Below, in pieces: positions 34,730-44,125 of a DNA stretch of 64,000 nt. The stretch lies in the NCBI RefSeq assembly GCF_052324685.1, contig NW_027506969.1, positions 331,001 to 395,000 of the forward strand, in the 5' to 3' direction. A program made the translations under genes and the position numbers. The stretch is from Brachyhypopomus gauderio (taxonomy: Eukaryota > Chordata > Actinopteri > Gymnotiformes > Hypopomidae). Below the pieces are notes generated by a model. That model was given only the letters and a program-made list of their open reading frames with translations, did no database searches and was not told the origin of the DNA. Positions within the stretch are counted from its first letter, which is position 1. Every line of letters starts with the position of its first letter.

Positions 34730-36084
34730 TACACACACACACTCACACATTGATACACACACACACACACACACACAAACGGTCCACTTGTCCTTCTCAC
34801 TTTGCTTTCCAGTGCTGTTTGGTTTCTCAGTTCTTGATTGGTTGACACAGGACTCTGGAATCACCATGGTGATGACAGGCTGGTCCACTGACCTTGAAGG
34901 GCTCACTGCAAAACGTACCTGAAGAGGTAAAACACAACCACACAGGTGTGTGTGTGTGTATGAACAGGTACGTACCACCACCATCACTAACCCAATGGGA
35001 TAGTCAGGCTGAGAGCAGGTAACACCAGCCCCAATGATAACAATACCTGCAATCAGACCGTCAGCGCCAGCTAACTGTTTACGTTTACATAATCCAGGCT
35101 AAGAGTAATGTTGTTACATAATGGACCGTAGAACAAGAGTATTGTTATTACATAATGGACCGTAGGCTAAGAGTATTGTTATTACTTAATGGACCGTAGG
35201 CTAAGAGTATTGTTGTTACATAATGGACCGTAGGCTAAGAGTATTGTTGTTACATAATGGACCGTAGGCTAAGAGCATTGTTGTTACATAATGGACCATA
35301 GGCTAAGAGTATTGTTGTTACATAATGGACCGCAGGCTAAGAGTATTGTTGTTACATAATGGACCGTAGGCTAAGAGTATTGTTGTTACATAATGGACCG
35401 CAGGCTAAGAGTATTGTTGTTACATAATGGACCGCAGGCTAAGAGTATTGTTGTTACATAATGGACAGCAGGCTAAGAGTATTGTTGTTACATAATGGAC
35501 CACAGGCTAAGAGTATTGTTGTTACATAATGGACCGTAGGCTAAGAGTATTGTTGTTACATAATGGACCGTAGGCTAAGAGTATTGTTGTTATAATGGAC
35601 CGTAGGCTAAGAATATTGTTGTTATAATTGACCATAGGCTAAGAGTATTGTTTTACATTTACATAATTGACTGCCTTAACTAGCTTAACTAACTGACGAG
35701 CTTCATTTGCTGATTGATGTGGGTTAATTATCAAGTTGACAGATGGAGAAGGGGTGCAGTGTGTTACAGCTCTGAACCCTGTAGTCTAACTGACCTCAAA
35801 ACAGTTCCACAGTCATGTAACTGTGAGAGCGGTGTCAGTAGTGTTTTCCACAGCTGAGCCCTGACCTGTCGCTGGCGTCTGCAAGGGCGTCCTCTGTCTC
35901 CGGCGCCAGGACCGGCTGGACGCTGCAGCTCTTCCAGGTGTGTGGACAGGTCCAGCTGATCCAGGTGTGTGATGGACAGGTCCAGCTCTGGACACTGGGG
36001 CGGGGGTGTGGCTGGACTCAAAGGGAGAGGGGGCGGAGCCAACTCCACGAGGCTCTCACCAGATGCTCTACTGTGTACATCCAT
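31637..36084 (-). CDS. ppp1r35: Protein phosphatase 1 regulatory subunit 35, five exons, 276 aa
   Basis: Known in the family as a PP1-binding centriolar protein required for centriole-to-centrosome conversion. Coding exons: 36084-35866, 34918-34801, 32841-32662, 32398-32265 and 31816-31637. Phases 0, 1, 1 and 0 all join, giving 276 aa against about 253 in human. A PP1-docking RVxF-type motif, RQVRF, spans the exon 1/2 junction at residues 72-76, inside a basic stretch as in human. The C-terminal domain is recognisable: LNSTLALKAEI, FDAHKAVQEKL, GLNFPRSQHMYRALV, and the terminal RPSDTTFHLHERRRQWEA, close to the human RPSEDTF...RRWEA ending. The N-terminus is Pro-rich and disordered-looking. 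Its upstream neighbour on the same strand is tsc22d4, as on human 7q22 (recalled). Confidence 0.9.
32265..32398 (-). CDS. ppp1r35: ppp1r35 exon 4
   Basis: Acceptor CTTCCCATTAG|GGCTG and donor AGCAAG|GTCTGA (weak +5/+6), 134 nt. Encodes GLNFPRSQHMYRALVNVN and LISQVLQDRPALAPP, the best-conserved segment with human PPP1R35. Confidence 0.87.
32420..32659. repeat. GT/CA microsatellite filling ppp1r35 intron 3
   Basis: (GT)n with TACATGTGAGTG interruptions covers nearly all of the 263-bp intron (32399-32661), ending 3 bases from the exon 3 donor. Confidence 0.95.
32662..32841 (-). CDS. ppp1r35: ppp1r35 exon 3
   Basis: Acceptor CTTCTGACAG|ATGTGTCC and donor CAAAGG|GTAACA, 180 nt. Encodes VSAQSDLPRLEEAELN, LALKAEIRQLEE and FDAHKAVQEKLQN, a helical region of the conserved C-terminal domain. 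Confidence 0.87.
32926..34412 (+). mobile_element. Tc1-like transposon with degenerate transposase
   Basis: About 200-bp TIRs (outer TACGGTGCCTTGCGAAAG against TACCGTACCTTACGAAAG), TA flanks, total about 1.49 kb. Transposase pieces at 33297-34077: MKTKEHTRKVRDTVVEKQ, then HCGGSIMVWACFF, FIFQQDNDPKHEAKSK, and SSDLNPIENLWKEQK carrying the last Asp/Glu of the DD34E triad. Frameshifts and stops inactivate it. Sits in ppp1r35 intron 2 on the opposite strand. Confidence 0.9.
34505..34780. repeat. Compound (CA)n microsatellite
   Basis: (CA)n broken by CATTGATACA about every 35-45 bp, starting close to the ppp1r35 exon 2 donor. Confidence 0.92.
34801..34918 (-). CDS. ppp1r35: ppp1r35 exon 2
   Basis: Acceptor CTCTTCAG|GTACGT and donor GCAAA|GTGAGA, 118 nt, phase 0 to 1. 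Encodes VRFAVSPSRS and a polar linker. The (CA)n tract of intron 2 begins only about 20 bp past the donor. Confidence 0.85.
35097..35655. repeat. 34-bp minisatellite in ppp1r35 intron 1
   Basis: About 16 units of GGCTAAGAGTATTGTTGTTA plus CATAATGGACCGTA. Confidence 0.93.
35866..36084 (-). CDS. ppp1r35: ppp1r35 exon 1
   Basis: 73 codons starting MDVHSRASGE, Pro/Leu-rich, ending RRQRQ at donor CGACAG|GTCAGG (phase 0). The ATG is the first in frame; a GTG one codon upstream is not a plausible start. Confidence 0.85.
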
Positions 36085-36104
36085 CACACTTCCTACACCC
36101 TAGT

Positions 36105-37187
36105 GTTAATCATACATCACCATCACACAGGACAGTCTCTCCTACACCTTAATGTGATACATCCACCATCACACAGGACAGTCTCTCCTACACCTTAATG
36201 TGATACAGGCACCATCACACAGGACAGTCTCTCCTACACCTTAATGTGATACTGGCACCATCACACAGGACAGTCTCTCCTATACCTTAATGTGATACAT
36301 CCACCATCACACAGGACAGTCTCTCCTACACCTTAATGTGATACAAGCACCATCACACAGGACAGTCTCTCCTACACCTTAATGTGATACAGGCACCATC
36401 ACACAGGACAGTCTCTCCTACACCTTAATGTGATACAAGCACCATCACACAGGACAGTCTCTCCTACACCTTAATGTGATACAGGCACCATCACACAGGA
36501 CAGTCTCTCCTACACCTTAATGTGATACATCCACCATCACACAGGACAGTCTCTCCTACACCTTAATGTGATACAGGCACCATCACACAGGACAGTCTCT
36601 CCTACACCTTAATGTGATACTGGCACCATCACACAGGACAGTCTCTCCTATACCTTAATGTGATACACGCACCATCACACAGGGCAGTCTCTCCTACACC
36701 TTAATGTGATACATCCACCATCACACAGGACAGTCTCTCCTACACCTTAATGTGATACAAGCACCATCACACAGGACAGTCTCTCCTACACCTTAATGTG
36801 ATACAGGCACCATCACACAGGACAGTCTCTCCTACACCTTAATGTGATACTGGCACCATCACACAGGACAGTCTCTCCTATACCTTAATGTGATACACGC
36901 ACCATCACACAGGGCAGTCTCTCCTACACCTTAATGTGATACATCCACCATCACACAGGACAGTCTCTCCTACACCTTAATGTGATACAAGCACCATCAC
37001 ACAGGACAGTCTCTCCTACACCTTAATGTGATACAGGCACCATCACACAGGACAGTCTCTCCTACACCTTAATGTGATACAAGCACCATCACACAGGACA
37101 GTCTCTCCTACACCTTAATGTGATACAGGCACCATCACACAGGACAGTCTCTCCTACACCTTAATGTGATACATCCACCATCACACA
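36105..37187. repeat. 46-bp minisatellite upstream of the ppp1r35 start
   Basis: About 23 units containing CACACAGGACAGTCTCTCCT and ACACCTTAATGTGATAC. Starts about 20 bp from the start codon, so it is 5' UTR or upstream intron. Variant bases after GATAC form a higher-order pattern. Confidence 0.94.
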
Positions 37188-37194
37188 CAAACTG

Positions 37195-37480
37195 TAATTG
37201 TAATTGTGCCGTATTTTGTCAATTGTGATTTTCACACCGCAATCGAAATTTGTTCTCCGCTTTTAACCCATCTGTGCAGTCAGAACACACACACACACAC
37301 TAGTGATTACTAGGGGGCTGTGGATCACACGTGCCCAGAGTGGTGGGCAGCCCGGCGCCCGGGGAGCAGTTGGGGTTAGGTGCCTTGCTCAAGGGCACCT
37401 CAGTCATGGGAATCAAACCCACGACCCTCCGGTCACAAGTTCCCTAACACAGGACCATGACTGCCCCGAACTGTACGAAC
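37195..37480. repeat. SINE-like dispersed repeat
   Basis: Contains GGTGGGCAGCCCGGCGCCC, GGGGAGCAGTTGGGGTTAGG, TGCCTTGCTCAAGGGCACCT and ACCCACGACCCTCCGGTCAC, a set I recall from a very common teleost repeat. Confidence 0.6.
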
Positions 37481-37489
37481 TGACTGACT

Positions 37490-38130
37490 AACGTTCCTGT
37501 GTCTGAACAAATGTTCAACATCTTCAGGGAAAGCCGCACTGAGACCTGCTGGCCGCCGCCAGGGGGCGCTGCTCTGTACGCATGCGCGTCCTGATCACCC
37601 CACAGCCCGTTAGTCAGTAAAACTACGTTACATTCCGTTATAACGGGAACAGGGAAACATTAACGGAAACTTCCCTGCATTACCGGACTGAGATTAATCT
37701 TAATTTTCATCCGCTAATCTCGTAGCATACAGCTAGCTCACTGTTCACGAGACCAGTTTTAAAGCGTTACTGTAACGTCACTGTTTAGTTACCAGGGCAA
37801 CACTTTGGTCTCGCAGCACGAGCGTTTCGTGTTGAAATGTTTGTGTTCGTGGACACACAACAGGAAATAAACTTAAACTTAAACGCTTCAAAAACGTCTC
37901 AGCAGCTAAACAAACACATCCATATCATAACATCTCCGTCTGCTGTTATTAGCGTGCTTTTACTTACCGATTATTTAAGGTATCAAAACTACTTGAGGTA
38001 AAATGGCTCTTATTGTGTGAGAGGATCAACAAATAACAACAAACTAAATAAACATCTTCAAAACTCCCTCCACGGTCGCAGTCAAACGACCTTTAGAAAA
38101 ACACTTCCGGGGGAAACGGTAGAAACAAGC
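37490..38130 (-). promoter_or_regulatory. ppp1r35 promoter zone
   Basis: CpG-enriched non-repetitive stretch upstream of ppp1r35, with a CTCF-like site at its 3' end and an ETS-like CCGGAAGTG (minus) near 38103-38110. No other gene fits here. The 5' UTR exon is not resolved. Confidence 0.45.
37552..37571 (+). promoter_or_regulatory. CTCF-like core motif
   Basis: GCCGCCAGGGGGCGCTGC matches the vertebrate CTCF core almost perfectly. It lies between tsc22d4 and ppp1r35 beside the ppp1r35 promoter zone. Confidence 0.55.
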
Positions 38131-38466
38131 CGTGGTTCATGTTCTTAGAGCGCCACTAGTGGTGGGGAGACAAATCACACAGTCGGTGAGACTGGTTAAA
38201 AGATCGGTCAAGAAATACTTCGTTGTTAGATATAAAAGTGCCAAACTGACATATAATAAATATGAATATGCTTCATGTACGCACATTTCTGAATGCAGTT
38301 ATCAATCTATGAGTCTACTGTTTTAGACAATATTTTGTAAACAATTGTGTTGTATTTGTATTTAATGTGAATTGTGCAATAGTGTAAATGTGACTGGGTG
38401 CAAACTTGCTCCAGCAGAGGGAGTGAGAACAGACACATGCGGAACCACCCAGAGTAGTACAAGTTA

Positions 38467-38472
38467 TTTATT
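38467..38472 (-). terminator. Candidate poly(A) signal of tsc22d4
   Basis: AATAAA on the minus strand about 1.3 kb past the tsc22d4 stop and just before the ppp1r35 upstream region. Position fits a 3' UTR end; not proven. Confidence 0.35.
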
Positions 38473-38569
38473 AGATACGATGCTGCTTTCTCTGCAGTGT
38501 TACCCATCACTCCCACCCTGTTCCCTTTGAAAGAATAAAATAAACCCAGAGAGAGATAGAGACACAGGG

Positions 38570-38576
38570 AAGGAGA

Positions 38577-38614
<38 letters not shown>

Positions 38615-38800
38615 TTATAGATGGAGAGAGAGAGGGGGAGAGTGAGAGTGAGGAGGATATAGATAGAGGGAGAGATAGATTGAGTGGGGGTAATAGAGGG
38701 GGGTTATAGATGGAGAGAGAGATTGAGTGGGGGGAAATAGAGGGGGGTTATAGATAGAGATAGAGAGAGAGGGGGGGGAGGACGTGAGAAAGCAGGAGAG
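38570..38800. repeat. Purine-rich GA/GGGGTTATAGAT array
   Basis: GAGAGA runs alternating with GGGGGGTTATAGATGGAGAG blocks; lies in the probable tsc22d4 3' UTR. Confidence 0.85.
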
Positions 38801-38919
38801 AGAAGGACATGTACATCTACATGTAAATCTTTAAAAGCCTCAGTGTCCAAGTCATCACACAGACACTCAAACCTTGTACCGTTACTGAGGGTATGACAGA
38901 TGTGGCCCTGGGCACAGGG

Positions 38920-39006
38920 AAGGCAGGGGTAACAGAAAGCAGGGGTAACAGAAGGCTGGGGTAACAGAAGGCAGGGGTAACAGAAGGCTGGGGTAACAGA
39001 AGGCTG
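38920..39006. repeat. 16-bp tandem repeat
   Basis: Five to six units of GGGGTAACAGAAGGCT/CA. Confidence 0.85.
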
Positions 39007-39171
39007 TATCCTCCCCTCCATCATCACACACACTATTATCTCAACACACAAACTATTGTCCATCATCACACACTATTAACCATTATCTCAAACACTCTCA
39101 ATCATCATACACACACACACACACACACACTCCCTCACGGGTACACACACATATTAACCATACTGTCATGT

Positions 39172-39300
39172 TAGTTGTATGTCTTGTGTTGTGTTTTTAT
39201 ATCTGCACATTGGAGTTTGGAGAAACGCAATCTCGTTCAGCTATGCACTCTGTTGTAGTCTGAATGACAATAAAGTTCACTTTGACTTGACTTGACGTAC
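39172..39300 (+). mobile_element. 5'-truncated LINE/SINE tail
   Basis: GCAATCTCGTTCAGCTATGC ... TGACAATAAAGTTCACTTTG followed by a TTGACTTGAC tandem tail, the form of a fish non-LTR 3' end. In tsc22d4 3' UTR. Confidence 0.55.
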
Positions 39301-39751
39301 AAGCAGAACCCAAACACAAATGCTTTAAGAAAGTCACTGAATCCCTCACACACACACACACACACACACCTTTTAAAAGAGGTGAGAATCTATTTTTTTT
39401 AAGCTAACCGACCAATAATAAATAGAGTCCCGTCATTATCACTATCAACAGTGTTAATCATTTATGATAAATCTTTTTTTAAATTGTGTAACATTTATAA
39501 GCTTTTCATTAAAATTACAGCCTGAGCCATACACTATACAGAGGTTGTGTGTGTGTGTGTGTGTGTGTGTATGGCACATTAAATATTATTCTACAGTTCT
39601 TTTCACTCCCTTTCATTAGTCCTTTACACACATTTTCATTCTACTATCCATCCATGTTGCTTTCCAATCTTTTGAACAACCTGATCACCACAATCCTGCA
39701 GAGACTTCATTTCCCATGATGCAGCGTGTGCTGGTCTAGACTGCAGTGGCC

Positions 39752-39892
39752 TCAGTGGCGCTCCCTGAGGGCTCGGAGGATGTAGTTTTCTCTCTCTAGC
39801 TGAGCGTTCCTCTCTGCCAGTTCCTTTATCTGCTCTCTCAGAACCTCCACTTCCTCACGCACTGCCAGCATGAGGTGAGCCTTCACCAGGTC
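39752..39892 (-). CDS. tsc22d4: tsc22d4 terminal exon (TSC box/leucine zipper)
   Basis: Acceptor GTGTGTAG|GACCTG (poor polypyrimidine tract, CA/GT-rich), 46 codons then TGA. Encodes [36 protein letters not shown] and RALRERH. The heptad leucines are intact. Confidence 0.93.
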   Translation of the reverse strand, partial: DLVKAHLMLAVREEVEVLREQIKELAERNAQLERENYILRALRERH

Positions 39893-39927
<35 letters not shown>

Positions 39928-42183
39928 AACACACACACATAAACTGAATATCCCAAGTGAAACTAAGATTCAGCTTAAAGCGGTTATTATTCTATTGATA
40001 TTTAAACACAACTTACAATAACAGAGAATAACAGACACACACGCAGACACACACACACACACAGACACAGACACACACACACACACATATTCTTACCATG
40101 GCTTGCTCAATCTTGTTATCAATGGCAATCATACTGTTACTGGATCCACTGCAGAAAGAAAACACACACACATGCACGCACGCACGCACGCACGCACACG
40201 CACACACACACACACTAACATTAGAATTCTAGAGCTTTACTCTGGATCCTGGTGGGAGGACGCTCCTCAATCAGAAGGTGATGGGTTTAAATCCCCCTAC
40301 AGGATTCGTACAGACGTGTCAGGATCTGAACGCTGCCCGAACAGTTGAACGTGTCTGACCCCAGTTTCCCAAAGGCTGCAATATACAGAGCGCTATATTT
40401 GAATATACAGAGTGCTGTATTTGAATATACATAGTGCTGTATTTGAATATACAGAGTGCTGTATTTGAATACACAGAGTGTTGTATTTGAATATACAGAG
40501 TGCTGTATTTGAATATACAGAGTGCTGTATTTGAATATACAGAGTGTTGTATTTGAATATACAGAGTGCTGTATTTGAATATACAGAGTGTTGTATTTGA
40601 ATATACAGAGTGTTGTATTTGAATAAACAGTGTTGTATTTGAATATACAGAGTGTTGTATTTGAATATACATAGTGCTGTATTTGAATATACAGAGTGCT
40701 GTATTTGAATATAGAGAGTGCTGTATTTGAATATACAGAGTGTTGTATTTGAATATACAGAGTGCTGTATTTGAATATACAGAGTGTTGTATTTGAATAT
40801 ACAGAGTGTTGTATTTGAATATACAGAGTGTTGTATTTGAATATACAGAGTGTTGTATTTGAATATACAGAGTGTTGTATTTGAATATACAGAGTGTTGT
40901 ATTTGAATAAACAGTGTTGTATTTGAATATACAGAGTGTTGTATTTGAATATACATAGTGCTGTATTTGAATATACAGAGTGCTGTATTTGAATATAGAG
41001 AGTGCTGTATTTGAATATACAGAGTGTTGTATTTGAATATACAGAGTGCTGTATTTGAATATACAGAGTGTTGTATTTGAATATACAGAGTGTTGTATTT
41101 GAATATACAGAGTGTTGTATTTGAATATACAGAGTGTTGTATTTGAATATACAGAGTGTTGTATTTGAATATACAGAGTGCTGTATTTGAATATACAGAG
41201 TGTTGTATTTGAATATACAGAGTGCTGTATTTGAATATACAGAGTGTTGTATTTGAATATACAGAGTGTTGTATTTGAATATACAAAGCTGCCTCGTACT
41301 GAGCAATAACAAACTGAATCTTAATGAGCTTTTTTATCACACAGATCAGCTTTTCACAAATCTACAGGTTTAGGATAGGTTAGGGGTTACAGGTTAGAGA
41401 TTTAGGGTTAGAATTATGGTTAGGGGTTAAGGGTTAGATTTAGGGTTAGGGTTTTGCATTAACCCCAACTCTAACCATCCCAGTCCAGGATCCTAATGAG
41501 CAAGCCAAGACAACACTGGTGAGAACTCCACTAACTCCACTAACTCTACTAACTCTACTAACTCCAATAACTACCTTACAGATACAGATTGAGCTTTATT
41601 ATAATTGCATTACAGATGTAGTTCTGTATATCAGAGCTGCATAAATAATGTACTTCTAGCTCACATACAGAATACACACACCTGTTCTACAGTGTAATAC
41701 TCTCAGGTGTGATGGACACACACCTGTTCTACAGTGTAATACTCTCAGGTGTGATGGACATACACCAGTACTATCAGATCTGATGGACAAATATGATAGA
41801 GAGACATGAAAGAATTTTAGACACTCAGAGACAACTATGTGCAATAAAATGGACTGTATCTGTAATCTGTACAATAATACAGCAACAACAACAAAAACAA
41901 CAACAATAATAATAATAATAATAAGGAGGAAATGATAATGTTAACATGTATGATAAGTTAACAGTTCTGTAGTCCATCGCTAACCTGTTCTAGTCCAGAG
42001 CAGCACAGCCTGTTAGAAGGGTTAGAAAAATACAAACAAACCTAACTCTGTCTGTTCAACATGACACACACACACACACAAACACAAAGACTACAGAGGA
42101 GAACTGTGTGTGACAAGGATGTTATTGTCCTAAACGTGGTAGGCAACACACGGTTCACATTACTCATGTGTCTGTGAAATGTG

Positions 42184-42231
<48 letters not shown>

Positions 42232-43759
42232 GAATGAGAGAAGACTACACAATCCACACAAGCCAGAAAAATAAAAATAGTGAAAGAAAATATCACAAAA
42301 CAAGCAATAACAACACAAACAAAAACAAACAGACCACCACACTGATGACCCAAAAGTGCTGCCATGGTTACCTGCTGAAAAACAGCAGCAAAGATAGGAG
42401 AGCAGAGTCAGAAGGGTGGAGCCCTCGCCTCAGGGCCCCTCCCTTTCCCCGCCCCCTTCTGCCACTGGCAGTTCCAGTGGTCTCTGTGTCTATGATAGAG
42501 CGAGGACAACTGACGGAAATAGCTGAGGTCTGTGGTTGAGCCCCAGCAGAGCTGGCAATGGTGGAGACACCAGCATACCCTGTGACGCCTTCAGCAGTAG
42601 ACCCTGTAGGCGTGGTCCCTGTGGTGCAGGTAGGCGTGGTCCCTGTGGTGCAGGTAGGGGTGGTCCCTGTGGTGCAGGTGGGCGTGGTCCCTGTGGTGCA
42701 GGTGGGCGTGGTCCCTGTGGTGCAGGTAGGCGTGGTCCCTGTGGTGCAGGTAGGCGTGGTCCCTGTGGTGCAGGTAGGCGTGGTCCCTGTGGTGCAGGTG
42801 GGCGTGGTCCCTGTGGTGCAGGTGGGCGTGGTCCCTGTGGCGCAGGTAGGCGTGGTCCCTGTGGCGCAGGTAGGCGTGGTCCCTGTGGTGCAGGTGGGCG
42901 TGGTCCCTGTGGTGCAGGTAGGGGTGGTCCCTGTGAGGTTAGTGGTGCCTGTGGTGTAGCAGAGAGTCTGTGATTTTGCAGTGTGCCCTCCAAGTCTGGA
43001 TCCACTGGATACAGTGACTGCACCACTACACGAGTCTCCACTGCTAGGCCCCATGGTGGAGGTGGGCCTGGGTCGTGTGATGGGGTTGGACGTTAGATTT
43101 CTGCTAGTCAAAGGGTCTGTAGGGTCCTTCACAGGCCTTGAGATGGTGGGTACCGGCCTTAGTCTGCCCCTGTCCAACACCGGGGTCTTCAATCTGCCCC
43201 TGTCCAATGCCGGGGGCCATTTGCTGCAGATGGTAGTTTCTGTGGGTCCTGCCATGACAGACGAGTGGAAGTTGTGTTCAAAGTAAACCTTCAATCCGAT
43301 TGGCCAAGAGTCACGAAGACGAACACGTGGAACTCTCGTCCCAACTGCCCTTCCTCTTAAAGTCACATCCTGTGTTTCTCCCTCTCCCCCACTCCCCCTC
43401 TCTCTGAGGAGGAGAGACTCTGTGGTGGTAGGAACAGAGTGGGAGCTTGGCTTGGCAGTGGGGGCGTGTCCTACTGTCTGAGGTGGGCGGGGCTCACTTG
43501 CAGGTATAAGTGAACGAGAGTTATGTGGGGTCAGAACCAGAGAAGGGGCTGGAGTCTCCATACTGTTAGAGGTGGGGCCTTTGTTGGGGGAGGAGCTTCG
43601 AGTGTGTAAAGGAGAAGGGTTGTAAGATGAGAGAGAAGAAGAGGTCGAGGAGAGAGAGAGTGACGGAAAGACTGGAGAAGACGTAGGAGGGAGAGAGAGA
43701 GGGCGGGGATGTTTTCGTGTCTCAAATGCCGACACCATCTTTTTCACACTACCAAACAT
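39752..43759 (-). CDS. tsc22d4: tsc22d4 alternative isoform with large exon 43759-42372, 526 aa
   Basis: A 1,388-nt open exon (43759-42372) starts [18 protein letters not shown] and ends LLSLLLFFS at donor TCAGCAG|GTAACC in phase 2, exactly the phase needed to splice to the TSC-box exon 40148-40097. Joined with the two terminal exons it encodes 526 aa. The body is Ser/Pro/Thr-rich and low in complexity, with a 24-bp minisatellite giving an eight-residue GTTPTCTT repeat. One block ([18 protein letters not shown]) looks constrained, but I do not recognise it. A splice-acceptor-like CTTTTGTGTGTGACTCAG ends at 43772, so it may be a first exon from an internal promoter or an internal cassette. Large TSC22 first exons are normal in the family; this sequence is not one I know. 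Confidence 0.7.
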
Positions 43760-44088
43760 GGCAGGAAACAGCTGAGTCACACACAAAAGAGACAGGAAGT
43801 TACATCAAAAAATAGTAAAGTAAAAAATGACTGCAATCTCTTGAGTTGTTGTGTTCTTTTTTTCTCAAAGCCACAGGAAGTGTGAGGATGCACACAAATT
43901 AGGGAACCTGGAAACACTAGCTACACACAACACATGCCAAACGCACCCCCTCAACCCCCGAAACACTCACCAAAAAACCACAATTGGGGCTCCTGAGGTG
44001 TGAGACAAACTAATGGAGTTCAAGTGGTCTGTACACACACTCACACAGACAAATGCACCGAGAAAAGTTACAAGAAGAATAATTATAA

Positions 44089-44125
<37 letters not shown>

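Noticed and set aside
40287..41340. Minus-strand 341- and 315-codon frames
   Set aside because: A 22-bp repeat without stops in three frames ([15 protein letters not shown]); low complexity only, inside a tsc22d4 intron.
42536..42973. Plus-strand Gly/Cys/Ala-rich and Val-rich frames
   Set aside because: Antisense shadows of the 24-bp coding minisatellite.
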